Assembly: GCA_022478985.1 (NCBI GenBank)
Contig: JAKSZP010005279.1
Location: forward strand, 248,001-312,000
Length of the DNA: 64,000 bases
Direction of reading: 5' to 3'
From: Massospora cicadina
Taxonomy: Eukaryota; Entomophthoromycota; Entomophthoromycetes; Entomophthorales; Entomophthoraceae
The notes beneath the pieces were generated by a model, which saw nothing but the letters and a program-made list of their open reading frames with translations, ran no database searches and was not told where the DNA came from. This document shows positions 22,500-34,430 of the stretch, one piece after another (the first letter of the stretch is position 1; every line of letters begins with the position of its first letter). The position numbers and the translations under genes were made by a program.

Positions 22500-23635
22500 T
22501 ATATGAAGTGTGAGCCAATACTTTTCAGCGGAATGTTGAGTTGTGTAAGTGGATTGGTGATTCCATGGTGAATTTTCTGCAACCCTCAACGCTGCCTAAC
22601 ATTATCATGATCGCACATAGGGCAGTTGGGCATGGTGGTGTGCGCAAGACATTGGAATTATTGTAACCTCAGTATTACTGGAAAAGCATGAACTTTGATG
22701 TGCTTGATACTATCTCCTCCTGTCACTAGTGGTAAGTGGAAAAGCCGTTTCACTGGAAGACCTCATATTAGTTAGTAAAGCCACACTTTGCTTGGCGTAC
22801 AGTTTACCTTGATGTCGTCAGCCAACTGCCAACTGGAGCTAACCAGTCCAAGTATATCCTGGTAGCAATTGACCACTTGACCAGGTGGGTTGAGGCACAG
22901 GTCATTTGGGATCTGGGCGCAATTACTGTGGCTAAGTTTGTAATGGAATGCATCATTCAGTGTCACAGCTGCCAGCATTTTATCCTTACTGACAACAGCA
23001 CTAATTTCACCTCTCACATACTTCCCAAACTCAACGAAATGATGGACATCCGCGGGGTTCTAAAAACTCCATATCACCATGAGTCCAACGTAATGGTTGA
23101 ACGGGTTAATGGGACCCTGGTGAATATTCTCTGGAAGTTGGTTACTGATAGGCCCTCTAATTGGAGTATCCTCCTTTTTACCGCAGTATTTGCCTACAGC
23201 ATTAGTTACCATTCTTCCATAGGGAAAAGCCCATTCCAATTGCTTTATTGATGGCACCCCACTCTGCCCACACTTTTGTATGCCTGTGTAGAGGACACTG
23301 GCGGAATGGATTTGCAATGCTATTTGATCATACTAACAAATACACTGAGTAAATTACAAACTGAAGCATACTCATTCAGCTTAGCCAAGAAAATCAAAGG
23401 CCAGGCTGCTGATCAGATACAGCGAAATGGCCTCGCACAGTTCAAAGATGGCGACCTGGTCCTATTCCATGATCAACATGGGTTCAACCAGAAGCACAAG
23501 CTAGCCAGTATCTGGATTGGGTTATTTGAAGTCATTGAGAAGACAGGGATAGATGCATATACTATCAAGGACCCCGCTAGCGGTCAGATCATCAACTGAG
23601 TGCATGCAAAGTTCCTCCAGATGTATAAGCAATAG
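22500..23635 (+). pseudogene. Integrase of element C
   Basis: The zinc domain reads HRAVGHGGVRKTLELL but its CxxC pair is damaged (SCH followed by a stop). The core frame 22877-23251 is well kept: the upstream bases give ILVAIDHLTRWVEAQV with the first Asp, then ILTDNSTNF with the second and [15 protein letters not shown] with the Glu. The frame 23276-23599 gives the C-terminal domain with IWIGLFEVIEKTG, where the usual GPF is GLF. One frameshift separates these frames near 23252. The gene ends just before the polypurine tract. Confidence 0.9.
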
Positions 23636-23653
23636 GTGCCTTATCATCCAGTC

Positions 23654-23666
23654 AAGGAGGGGAAAA
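23654..23666 (+). other. Polypurine tract of element C
   Basis: AAGGAGGGGAAAA lies directly before the 3' LTR start TGTCACG. This is the plus-strand DNA priming site and confirms orientation and LTR boundary. Confidence 0.9.
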
Positions 23667-24165
23667 TGTCACGATTCCAATATGACTGGATGATAAGCCC
23701 TAAGTCAATATGGTGGAACAAATGGGATCCGCTGAGTTGTTATGAGTATGATTAATTGAGCGCCTCAAAATGAGGCGATATTGGGTTGTTGGGAAATTGG
23801 CTGAATTGGGTGATTGTGAATTATCGAAATGAAGAATTGGCAGAACCAATGAGATATGGCGAAGTGAATTACTAAGCCATGAAAGCGGTACCATCTGAAG
23901 TTGCTACCATACAAGTGGGATGGGATGATCAAGGAAGGTAGGTTGCTAATAGTTTAGAGCGGGCAAAACAGTGAGGATCAGCTGTATTTATTATAATAAA
24001 TAAAGAAGTATAGTGGGGAGCAAGTGCTCCATATTATTAATAAAGTTTATTTTTGTTGTTTCAAGAGTAATGATCTTAATATCATTGGTCCTATTGCTCA
24101 GTGGGTTGAACCCTGCGCAATATTGATTTCAAAGTATCTCAACAAAAATGCCAAATTTTATAACA
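23667..24165 (+). repeat. 3' LTR of element C
   Basis: Starts TGTCACGATTCC and ends TTTATAACA. About 22 substitutions and two small indels separate it from the 5' LTR by hand alignment. The differences are concentrated in the first 18 bases. ATGCG follows immediately and matches the duplication before the 5' LTR. Confidence 0.93.
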
Positions 24166-24170
24166 ATGCG

Positions 24171-24857
24171 GAAGAGGATAGGAATCCTTTTTTGTAATGT
24201 TGTTAAGCTTTCAGTAGTCAATAACAACCCTGTTGCTCTCATCTTTCTTTTTTACAATGAGAATTGGGACAGCCCATTGACTCTTGGATAATATCAACAT
24301 ACCACAGTTGAGGAGTTCCTTAATCTCCTTTGACACAACCTCTTCAGCAGTTTTTTAACACCTAATTGGCCTCAATTGATTAGGTAAACAATCCCCAGTA
24401 TCTATCATATGGGTTACTCCTCATGCATATCACAAATCAAAATCGTCCTTGGCGAATATTTCATGGTATTTCACAAATAATCCTTGGACTCAGTCCTTTT
24501 TCTGTTCATTTAGTTTCCCTATAATTGGCCACAGGTATGCCATTATGAATATAATTAAACTCATCATCAGGAAGCCCTAGCTCATCCAGGGTTACAAAAT
24601 CATGAAAAATTCAATTTCCATTAAAGGAATTAAATGGAGATAGGCAACCACCTGGTGCCTTTTGATAAAAATTGGCTGATTCTGCATGTTTGTGAAGAGG
24701 ACACTAATTTCTTGATGTCTGGGAATAAATATCCCAGGCGCCACATTGTGTTTAAGTTGAGTTTGGAACCAAGGTTGATAAAATTAGCCATAGAGCCCAT
24801 CTGGGATTTGAATTGTTAGCACAGTATGGACGACTTCCTGCATTCCAGAGTCCAAAG
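24171..24857 (-). pseudogene. Reverse transcriptase of element B, N-terminal part
   Basis: On the minus strand the sequence reads EEVVSKEIKELLNCGML, WAVPILIVKKKDESNRVV, and IDY-KLNNITKKDSYPLP with a stop in place of the usual Arg or Trp. It then meets element C at 24165/24166 and continues as RIDDALYRLG below 18224. The catalytic boxes are in the part beyond element C. It directly follows the protease frame 24858-25439. Confidence 0.85.
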
Positions 24858-25439
24858 TTAGCTCCCTGTTTGCTCTAAGGGTATTCCCTTAGACTCATGG
24901 ATTTGCGTTGGCAGGGCCTTGACACGGCGCTTTGATTTAAAGTATTTGATAGGGATTATTCCATATTGATAGGCCAAATTAATAAACTGATTAGGCTTTT
25001 TCAGTCCCAATTTTGCGCCTTTTGTATAGTAAATCAGGATGGTTTGGTTAAGGATGATTAAGGTGTCATCCTTATGACTAGTAACCACTACATATTTTCT
25101 CCTAAAATCAGTGCCAATAAAGACCTCATAGTTCTGATTAGGCAAAACTATAGCTTGAGCGGATACTATTATAGATCCAAACTTTATAGGTAAGGCACTA
25201 TATGCCCCAAGAGCTCTGGTGGTATGTTTACCCGCAGTGCCATAATCTTGATCATGGGCAACTTCCAGAGCTATTCCCAACTTCTTCACCAACTTAGTGC
25301 TGACGATATTTAAAGGAGCTCCACTATCAATAATGGCCCAAACATGGACCTTATTAATAGCAACATCAGCATAAGTACACTCAGAGTATGGTTCAGAAGT
25401 GTTTATTAGGTGAATAGATTTGGAGTTGCCCAACTCCAA
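24858..25439 (-). pseudogene. Aspartic protease of element B (domain frame intact)
   Basis: A 193-codon open frame, the longest well-preserved protease in the window. VHVWAIIDSGAPLNIVSTKL holds the active-site DSGA at residues 38-41. LGAYSALPIKFGSIIVSA and EVFIGTDFRRKY are the flap and C-terminal portions, and they align with the proteases at 20213, 42438 and 59350. In the parent element this would be part of a gag-pol polyprotein; the ATG at 25439 is internal and not a true start. Stops bound it on both sides, so it is an isolated remnant despite the intact triad. Confidence 0.88.
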
Positions 25440-25516
25440 GTGTGATATGAGGCAAGAGCATTTTTCAGGAAAGTTTTACGCCAGAGTCTGCATGGGGATT
25501 GCGACCTGTACATCTT

Positions 25517-27990
25517 CTAAAGAGGGCAGATCACAGGAGCGAGTAGTATGAGGATCAAGGCCGTGGTCCATAATTTGCTTAGCATATGGTTTAGCCACCT
25601 GTATTGGGATTTTTCTGAAGCTTCACATGATTTTTGGCCTTTTTGGGATCTGGTTGTGACCATATGTACATCTTCAGCCATAATGAAATGTAAGGAATCT
25701 TCATTAATTGTCCTGGACACAAAAAGTTTTCCAGAATCAGGAGGAATGTTTTTGGTATTATGGGTGATAGTAGAGCATTCTGACTCTACTACACCTGCCC
25801 TTTTCCCAATTCTGAGCCCTTTTTCAACTCTATATGCCACATTAACTTCTGATTTTGCTTCCATTTGGGTATAACACTTATGGGCAAAGTGCCCTTTACT
25901 ACTGCAATGATAGCAATTGATGGCATTAGATTTGGGACGGTCATATTTCTGGCCCTTAAAATTACCATTTCTCTCTTGATCATGACTTTTAATAATAGTT
26001 TTCTGAAAAGGATGCACCCGCTGCTTATTGTTTGGCCAATCTGGCACCTCAAAACTTCTTGCACAGCAGCGTAAGTAGTCCACAAGTCTATTTGTTTCCA
26101 TATCATGATTAAAGGCAGGAATCATTACTCATTCCAAATCACAATAGGGCTGCATGGCGTGTTCCATGGCAATTTTTCGCATCAAATTAAGTCATAATAT
26201 TTGATCTGAGGAGCACTTGGGCTTCATGATAAAATTTGGTCAGCAAAGTCTTTTATGGACTCATTGGGTCCAAAATCAAAAATCAAGAGCTCTGTTTTTC
26301 AGGTTGACAGCTTTTTGCGCCCACCGAATTCCTTAATGACAGCCTGTTTAGCCTCATCATAAGACCAATCTTCCCCTAGATAGGGCGTTACAAGGTCTAC
26401 GCTGTGTGAATGCAAACAGTTGATGAAAGCTGTGGTTTTTTATGATCAGACGCTCCTCTCGTGGCCTTATCAAAAAGCTTTAAGAAGGAGTATATATTGC
26501 CTTTTTTATCAAATCTCAGAAAATTTAGTGGTTTGAAATCATCTATGCATGAGTCCCTAACAGGAGAGGCAGTTTCTCTTCTCAAGTTTAACCAACTTAG
26601 AGAACCTTTGGGTAGAATAGGATGTTGTGAGCGGCTTGGAGTGGGCATAGAGGTCAGTAAACATGGAATATTTTATGTATTTGATACATCCGTTCCATAG
26701 TCTTCATAAGCCTCATGACAATCTTCAGAATCGCTTAATTCTGTTTTTCAAAATTGGAATTGACGCAGCTTCTGAAGCAAAACTTGGCATGCCTTTGGGG
26801 CCGCATCTTCATCCTCCCCTCCCCCAAGATTGGTCGCACACTTGCAACTATTAACATTAAGATTCTCCATCTCTTTGTTAACTTAAGACAGATCTGCTTC
26901 AGCTAATGCCTATCGGGCTGAAAGTGCTTTCATTTCTTCCATCATTATCTTCACTCTGGTGTTAGCGAGCAATAGTTGGCTCTCCATATTATTTTTCTCA
27001 TCAAATATTATGGTATTAGAAGTATGGAGTTCGGAAATAGTTGACCATACATTGGCTAAAAAACCTTAATATCTGAATTTTCTGGTTGTTCTACTGTAAT
27101 GGGGGGTAACTGGGCTAAAGCCTCAATACCCCTTTGAGAGCTGAAAATTCAGTCTGGATATAATCTTCCAATATGACAAAACTTTCTTCCAACTCTCAGA
27201 GAGTTTTCCTTGAATCATGACCCAGTTGTATATTTACTGTATTGGATGCTATGTAATGATACTGCGTCTCAAGTCTGATGCAGTGGTTGGTAATATCCCG
27301 TTTCCACTGAATTGAGGATCCAGAATTATTTAGCACTTGTGTTGCTATTTTTGGGATGCCTTCATTAAGCTGAGCTACCAACTCGTCAATCTGACCATGA
27401 GCTTCTGCTGTGGCTCCAGTGTTCAAAACAATTGCTTTGCGCACTTCTGCAAAGCATGTATTAGCGTATCTAACAAGAAAGCTTGGGCTGACCATTCCTC
27501 ATCTTGGACACGGTGGAGGTGTGAAAGCTCAAGATTTTGGCGTGCAAAAATGCTTTGAGTATGTTTGATATATGGATGTACAAAGTTGATCAAGTATTCA
27601 TATGTGTTGGCCTAATTCTCTTGGAGACTTCGGCCCAAAGCAGCCATAGTGACTTCTCTGTACTTTTGATAAATCTCGTTCTTCAAAACTTAGTCTTTCA
27701 TATAGTAAAACAGACCAAAGCTTTGGTCAATTGCTGAAGAACCAACCTGGTAACATCAAAACAAGGTTTCCAACATTTCCTTGATATTGGCTTGGGTAAT
27801 CTCGGCCAGATTAGAGGTAGTGTTGGACCTGTTCCAGTCAATATTAGTTATAATGAGTAATCATTCCCCTCCTCATTGTCTGAACGATTTGATGTAAAGT
27901 GTTCAATAAACTGAACATCGCATGTTTCCATCACATTGTCACTGTACTTTTAGGAAAATATTGAAAGCTGATCATCCATGTTCATATTAG
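25517..27990 (-). pseudogene. gag of element B
   Basis: The frame 25517-26125 (202 codons) includes a basic region and the zinc knuckle CYHCSSKGHFAHKC at 25874-25915, an exact CX2CX4HX4C. Upstream gag is scattered over frames; the frame 27196-27495 (99 codons) is rich in predicted helix (AEVRKAIVLNTGATAEAHGQ) and probably belongs to the capsid N-terminal part. It starts just inside the primer-binding site at 28016. Stops and shifts are frequent between 26.1 and 27.2 kb. Confidence 0.82.
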
Positions 27991-28001
27991 GTAGTTGTAT
28001 T

Positions 28002-28016
28002 TTTGAATGAGCACCA
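28002..28016 (-). other. Primer-binding site of element B
   Basis: Minus-strand TGGTGCTCATTC begins three bases inside the 5' LTR (28020-29160). The first nine bases match the sites of elements A, C and F0; the match then ends, so either the site has decayed or only about ten bases pair with the tRNA. Confidence 0.72.
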
Positions 28017-28019
28017 AAA

Positions 28020-29160
28020 TGTTAAGTTTTCAGCCAATGGTGCAAGCTAAAATGACTTAAAAAGGAAATCAAGGATCTACACTCGCTTTTCTAATGGAAC
28101 TACTGCTTGTAATCGGGAAGTAGATTCTTCAATATCCTTAATAATAGCCAAGTAACTCTGATACGCTCACCGTTCTTAAGTCTACTGGTAACAACAATTA
28201 TGAGACCTTCTGTCTTCATACAGATTTAGGAAATTATTTTTTTATAATTGGGACTACTTCTCCAGAAGGTAAACTGAGTACTTCTCTTCTGGGAAGTATA
28301 AGCGCACACAAATATCTAATATAGATGTAAAGGCAGCAGATAAGAATATCAGATAGATGACAGATGGACAACAAAAAATAATGAACTAAAGTACAGTAAA
28401 TATAATGATCAATAGACAAATGATAAATGATGATGTTTTATAAATTGGGCAGGCACCAGTATTATATACCTCTTGGCCATCTTCTGGCTGAACTCATCTA
28501 TTAGATGAGTTTATTCATATCATGCCAATCCTCTGCTGGTTATGACAATGGTCATGAAATATCTCCAAGTCAATTTAGCTCCTGAATTGACTAAAAATAA
28601 CAATCATTTCAGCCCAATTGAAAGCAATTTTACTCTCATAATTATGACAATTTTGGTTGCAAAAATCAACACCAAAATCTTTTTCAATTAGAGCTATATC
28701 ATAACTTGACGAATAATAATGACTGAGGATAATAATATACAAACAATAAAGATGATGTACCCTTAATTAGGATGTTGGAAGACCTTTCATAGAACTAAGA
28801 ATGCCCTTAAGTGGGATGTCTATGTTTAAGTGCTTAATAAAACAATTTCATTAAACGAACCCAAAATTATGCCTTAGTGCATTAATATTAGTGTACTAAT
28901 TTAGGAGGTGCAATTTAGTTAATGCCATAAGACCACTTTGCACCCAAGTGGACCCATAATCAGCCATAATATAATTATATTATAGATATTATTAGCTATG
29001 ATAATTGGGACGATTTAAGTAAAATTGAGGCACTTTTGGAATGAATTTAGTTATGCAGATAAATTGGGAAAGATCAAAGGATCCATCAATGAGATTAATC
29101 TATTAGCATTAGTGGTCCTCTCAAAGGGTTTAACCTCGAGTCAACCATCAAAATCCAACA
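28020..29160 (-). repeat. 5' LTR of element B (right copy)
   Basis: Begins TGTTAAGTTTTCAGCC and ends CCAACA on the plus strand, homologous to 13398-14539 over its whole length. ACATT follows, matching CCATT before the left LTR at 4 of 5 positions. Confidence 0.92.
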
Positions 29161-30400
29161 ACATTTTTGTCTGATACATCAATATGACCCAGAAGTGGAG
29201 AGAAGAAAATAAAAGAGAGGTGAAGAAGCTCATAGATTTTGGGTATGATACTGTCATCCAAAAATCCTTAAGTGTCACCCCTACTAAATGTGCTAAATAA
29301 AATGGGACTCAAAGAATACTATGGAAAACTAAATATTGAACTCTCTGACCAATAAGGTATTGCACCCTTTGCCTCATTTTAGTGATCCTTTGTAAGGATT
29401 TAGGTCATATAATTTGCATGTTATACTAAACCAGTAGATACTAGCAAATGGAGATATTTTTAGAGGATTAAAAGAGTGAACTTTGATAACTAATCAATAA
29501 ACCAATGAGCTAATACATATGCCTAAGGACTTAATTAATGCACTGGAAACTTTTAACATGTTATGGACCAGATTTATAGATTGAAGAAGTTGAGTGTGAC
29601 TATCTATTTAGATAACATCGTTACATTCAGAAAAAATTCAAGGTTTACCTTAAACACCTGTAGGTTTATTAGTGTTGTTGAAACAAAGTAGCCTGAAGCC
29701 CAACGGAGCAAATGTTCATTTTTAATATCCAGTTTTAGCTCTCTGCCAAAATATAAAAAGAAAGGGGATCAAAACATAGCAAAAATTGAAGCAATAGCAA
29801 AAATGAGTTTACAGAAAGTATATGAGAAATGTTCAACTGTTATTGAGCATGGTAGGATGCTACTGTCAGTTTGTACTGAACTTTACAGACATTGCAGGAC
29901 CACTAAGCCATTTTTAGACTTGAGAGACTGTTTGAATAGGGTAAAAACAAAAGAACGCCTTCAAATAACATACCCAACTGTTAATAGAAGCACCTAACAT
30001 GATATATACAGACTTTGCAAAGACTTTCTACCTAAATAAAGATACTAGAAATGTTGAAATAAGGCCATAGGAACAAAGATAGATGGAGATAATGTAGATC
30101 AGCCAATTGGTTTTTACTCTATACTGTTTGCCAGAGCTGAACGCAATGATACAGTCACAAAACAGAATATTTAGCTTTGATTTTAGATTTCCAATACTTC
30201 CACCATGTATTTATAGATTACAATGTAATATTATAACTGACCATGCTATTGGAGTTTGAGAATGAAAATAAATTGAGCTTTCAAGTTCAGAATTAAGCTT
30301 AAAAAATTCAGTCTTTATCGACAATTTTAACATTATAACTTTAGCTAAGAAGCAATGAAGGGTGAAGAAGTCTGGAGACATCACAAGTGTCAATCTCCTA
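29161..30400 (+). pseudogene. Element A, right part: RT and RNase H remnants
   Basis: The plus-strand reading resumes the element A polyprotein after element B: EEVKKLIDFGYDTVIQKS is the RT N-terminal region, MVGCYCQFVLNFTDIAGPLSHF (29.86-29.92 kb, in two frames) the RT thumb, and LLIEAPNMIYTDFAKTFYLN with IITDHA the RNase H. The YxDD box cannot be read. The integrase is not found before the primer site at 30811, so element A is probably cut again by element F0. Confidence 0.7.
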
Positions 30401-30810
30401 GAGTCACTAAAAACAAACTTTTAAGGCAGCTTCCCAATCCTCAAAAACTAGATCAAAAGCCTATAACAATGGGGTCACAATATTACCAACAACAGAGAGA
30501 AGCAAAGTCTATTGAATAAACCTTCAATCTGGAATGATTAGGAAGATCTTGATTGTGTGGCACCTAAATGATCCTATTTTTGCAGGGTACCTATGAACAA
30601 TATTAATATTGACATTTTTTATGTTATAAAGTTTAAGAATTCTATCCATCTTGTTAATTGCATACTATTATTAAGTTCTCTCACTAGATTTAAACCATTG
30701 TAGCCCAGAAGCTAGTCCTAACCTCTTTGAGAGACACTAAAATCTTCAAGTTTAAAAGCCAAGCTCCATGATTTGAAACTTAGCAAATTGGATAGCCCAA
30801 AGCCAAGATC
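30400..30810 (+). other. Presumed 5' LTR of element F0
   Basis: No coding signal is seen. The position directly before a primer-binding site implies an LTR, but the start could not be found and no clear second copy was recognised further right. Confidence 0.4.
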
Positions 30811-30830
30811 TGGTGCTCACTACAGGGGGC
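30811..30830 (+). other. Primer-binding site of element F0
   Basis: TGGTGCTCACTACAGGGGGC is identical to the site of element C at 18727. It opens a new plus-strand element whose gag, protease end and RT are traced through several insertions up to about 49.87 kb. Confidence 0.75.
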
Positions 30831-33229
30831 TCTAACTTGTGTATGGAAAACTTTAATCACAATATTATGGAAAAATTCCAGTCAAGAGACTTCCTCCTCT
30901 TATTGGGTGAAAATGCAACTAGATGGATTAGTACGTACAATATGATGACTCTATCACAGCCTAAGAGCTTGGAATTCCAGGTGACCTTTGAATTAGTCTT
31001 TCCAATCTTCAATCAAGAATATATTTTGTTTTTTATAATAACATTAGCATTACCATTCATAAACTGCTGAAAGTTTTTATTCAATTAAAGGTCATTTCAG
31101 CAAACTCACACTACGGCTGTACCTCAAACTATGAGGGATCTGTATGGTTCTTCCTACCTAACTACCAACAGTCTGGGTACTGGGGCTGAACAAAATATCA
31201 TCTTTGTCCACCACGCAATTCATCACCTATTATAAATTTTAGGAATACATTATTACAAAGTGGTCCTCAGTTTAAATTAATTAACACCTTACATTATAAT
31301 GTAGTGAAATTCTATGACGTTGCACCGCCTACATTTTTGGTAATCAGATGGCAACCTTGTTATCATCAAAGTTAATTAATGAAGCTGAATTAAATTACCT
31401 TGCTGAAATCTGGGGTCTTGGGTGATTTAGAGGAACAATATAATAACCACTTACAATGTGTTTAATGGATGTACAAAGCGAGTACAACAACCCTCCTCTC
31501 ATTCTGAAGACCTTCTCCAAGCTCTTAACTCCTCCTAGTTGCAACTACTGGTTTATATCAAGACCTATCTTTGAAAATTACAACAGCGTTATCAAGACTT
31601 TTTTGAGAGCAAACATCCCATATCCAGAGGAGACTTTCATACCCAAAGGACCCAAGGGCCCACATGGGCCTAGGGGTCCTGAGGGACCTATAGGTTAAGT
31701 TAGGCTGATGGTCTTGGAGGGTCCTGTGACCATCCAGTACATTTGGGTTCCTCAAACCCAACTCTTTGAGGTTTCTTGGATTATGGAATCAGGAGATACT
31801 AACATGATTTTGGATTTATGTAACCATGTGGAAATCATAGCTAAGGAATTACTTTTTGCATGGATTGTATCCCTGAATTATAGTTTAATGGTGTAAGCCC
31901 TAGATGGGAAATGGATAATTTAAACGAATTTACCAAGGTGACAGATGATTGTTTTAAAATTGCTGAGCAGACCTATGGAAATCTTAAGACATGAGTTGGC
32001 GACTTAAGTATCAGTTTTAAAACTGTACCTCATAATCCAGGCCCTGAACGAGCAGCTTAGTCATAAGGACTCAATAGATTCTCTCAATTGATCTTGGGGA
32101 TAGTTTCAAAAAATTGGAAAATTTTAGCTGGCAAATAAATTGAGTTGTTCATAAAATATATGAGTGGAGACTTCAAAACTGGACTTAACCCTGTCATTGA
32201 CACTCTTTCTGCTTCTCTGATCTCTAGGTTTATACTTAGCTTCCAAGAAAACTTTCCTTATGAGGAGATTATCGCTTCTTTTTCATATGACTATGGGATC
32301 TCAATGCAAGAAACAAATGATCTTCAAAAGGTAAGGCACATCCATCTTGTCTCAGAAGCACACCCAGATAAAATCATGACTCATTATATATGAGAGTGCC
32401 AAACATGGGAACAAATCTAAACTGCTTTGTTTCAGTATTTCAGTAGTATTAAAGCCCTGTCAAACCAAAAAAGGCTTACATGGCTATATATAGACAAAAA
32501 AATTGAAAGTCCAAGCAAATTTTCTAGCCGCAGTTATGATTGCGCACAACCCCTTGGATACCATTATAATTATTGCGTTAGATGATGTCATACCTGATGT
32601 AATCTCCATAAAAATTACATCTCAATGTTCAATTTCACATTATCAGGTTAAAGCTTAGCTTTGTTTGTATTTAAGAGATAAAGGAAGCATTGAATGAAAT
32701 GTCTTTGAATTTATTCACTAATACTTATTGTTAAAGCATCCTCCACCAGTCATCCCAAGTACATGATGTAGAAGCCAAAAAGGATGACTAACGTATATAT
32801 ACCTAGTGTAAGGGTCTGCGTCACAATGCTAAGAAATTCTGAATGAGATGTGCCAAGGAGGCGGAAAAGGGCAGTTAATATGAAAAATGAGGCTCTTCAC
32901 GTTTAAAAACCAAAAACGCATCATAGAAAGCTTTTACTTTACTTACTGGATCTGACGTACTTGCTACTATGAGGAACATAGTATACTTCTCCTTTGACAG
33001 TAAAGAACTTGATATCGCTTACTTTTCCTATGAAAATTACCCAATCTTGTTACCCTAAACTATCCAATTTACAAGCCTGGAAACTCACGTAACTGTTAAA
33101 GTACTCATAAACTTTTTTATTAATAACAGCAGTCTCTCATCAATGTCATTATTTTCCAGTACTGATGAAGTGATCAAAATTGATCTAGATCTATTCTCAC
33201 TATATATAATATGAAACTTCCAGGCTTCA
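30831..33229 (+). pseudogene. gag (and start of protease) of element F0, with collagen-like tract
   Basis: Frames at 30813-31070, 31456-31698 and 32145-32393 cover parts of gag. The middle frame ends in a Gly-X-Y tract (see separate entry) preceded by LRANIPYPEETFIPK; the homologous copies read RANVQPTSEVRV and share this junction. Later, LQKVRHIHLVSEAHPDKIM and WEQI-TALFQYFSSIKALS resemble a capsid segment. No zinc knuckle was recognised. Stops are frequent and AT content high. The LINE 33230-38495 interrupts the region near the protease. Confidence 0.65.
31648..31695 (+). other. Collagen-like Gly-X-Y tract in F0 gag
   Basis: Residues 65-80 of the frame 31456-31698 read GPKGPHGPRGPEGPIG, five perfect Gly-X-Y triplets plus Gly, with Pro at every X position. 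The frame then meets a stop, after which further GGT/GGA codons continue in other frames. The same location in two related elements carries decayed versions of the same tract (39937-40007, 57814-57930), so it is a feature of the family and not chance. Confidence 0.8.
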
Positions 33230-33310
33230 TTAGCATTTCTTTCCCATAACAATAACATTAGTTACTATGATTCAATTTAAACAGCAATTTTTAATAACCA
33301 CGCAGGAGAG

Positions 33311-34430
33311 ATGGGCATATTCAACAAATCCCAATTAAAATGGGCGAAAGCCATAAAAGGCAATGGACAAAACAGTGCGCTTAAGGACAAGAAACGCCCT
33401 GGAGGGGGACCATGAAACATGGACGCCAAAAAACCACAAACTGAGGCACCACCCTGGTTTGTGGAGTTCACCATGAAACATAACCAATACATGAAAATAC
33501 AGAATAACCAACCCTTTTAAAAGGTAGAGCACGGGCTCCAACTCTGCCTAGGTGCCAAGTCTCCAACTCTGTGGGAGAAAGTGTGCGAGGCACAGGCCTT
33601 TCTCTTCCCCTACATGGTGTACGTCAACATCAATCCAATCCAATGCAGTTGGGTCAAATTGGCCTTTGAGAACAAAGAAGATGCAGACACCCCCACAAAA
33701 GTATTCATCAAAGTTGCCCTCCACAAGAGCAAACGAATTGTGCGCACTGTGAGCATCAGATGAAACAAAGCAAACACTTTGTTCATATCCTTTAACTTGC
33801 TCCCTACCACCCTTCCCTTCAAGCAAATTGAGGAGGACCTCTGAGCTGGAATTACCAGCCATGGAGAAATTAAACAACTTGAATTACAGTGGTTTCACAT
33901 GATGCAAACCTGTGCACAGGAAAGGCAATCACCGTTATCCACCCACTCCCTGAAGTGGCCACAGACCTCACAAGAATTCCTCATACAGAAGAGTTTCACC
34001 TCCCAGATGGGAAGGTGTCAAAGCCATTTTGTGTCACACTGGAACGCGCACCGCCTATCTACAGCCACTGCACTGCATTGGGGCACAAGGAACATGCATG
34101 CCCCATGAAGGAGAGCATCATGGCCCCAAACTTCTGCAATGACACCATGGAAGAAGACAACGTAGAATATGGTAAAATTACTGAAGCTAACTACGCCTTC
34201 AATAGGTAGAGGATGGGCACTATCTCCTCATAGACTCAGTGACACCCAAAGCACGCGAGATGATGCAGAAAGCCTGCAAGTGGGAAGCGACTAAGGCTGC
34301 ATCACTTGCAGCCTCTGCCATTGACCCTGGCAAAATTAAGGAAGACGTAGAGGAAACCAGCCAAGACAACCAATCAGAACAGACTGCTCAAGCTGAGGAG
34401 GACATGGAGGAAATTATCCAAGCCATCTAA
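33311..34430 (+). pseudogene. LINE ORF1 (RNA-binding gag-like protein)
   Basis: The first ATG at 33311 opens MGIFNKSQLKWAKAIKG, broken by a stop after 34 codons. Continuation appears in frames 33581-33763 (ENKEDADTPTKVFIKVAL, a possible RRM-like strand-rich segment) and 33889-34209. The latter ends with YSHCTALGHKEHAC at 34060-34101, a CX2CX4HX4C knuckle whose first Cys is Tyr (TGC to TAC). An acidic C-terminal tail follows (34239-34430, EEDMEEIIQAI). ORF1 proteins of such LINEs coat the element RNA. Confidence 0.78.

Larger units (their letters stand above)
18229..24165 (+). mobile_element. Ty3/gypsy retrotransposon C, nearly complete, nested in B
   Basis: A 5.94-kb plus-strand element with LTRs of 497 and 499 bp, primer-binding site, gag with CCHC knuckle, protease, RT, RNase H, integrase with GPY/F-like end and polypurine tract. 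A perfect 5-bp target duplication ATGCG (18224-18228 and 24166-24170) flanks it, and the RT frame of element B is contiguous when it is removed. Hand alignment of the LTRs gives roughly 95% identity with transitions about three times as frequent as transversions. Stops and frameshifts interrupt every domain, so it is non-autonomous, but it is one of the least decayed elements here. Confidence 0.93.
13398..29160 (-). mobile_element. Ty3/gypsy retrotransposon B, degenerate, with two nested insertions
   Basis: A minus-strand element bounded by LTRs of 1142 bp (13398-14539) and 1141 bp (28020-29160). It reads, from high to low coordinates, primer site, gag with CCHC knuckle, aspartic protease with intact DSGA, RT with intact YLDD, RNase H and integrase with a GPF motif, then a polypurine tract. 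It carries element C (18229-24165) in RT and an 870-bp solo LTR (16775-17644) between RT and RNase H. Without these insertions it would be about 9 kb. Frameshifts and stops occur throughout, so it is not autonomous. Confidence 0.9.
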
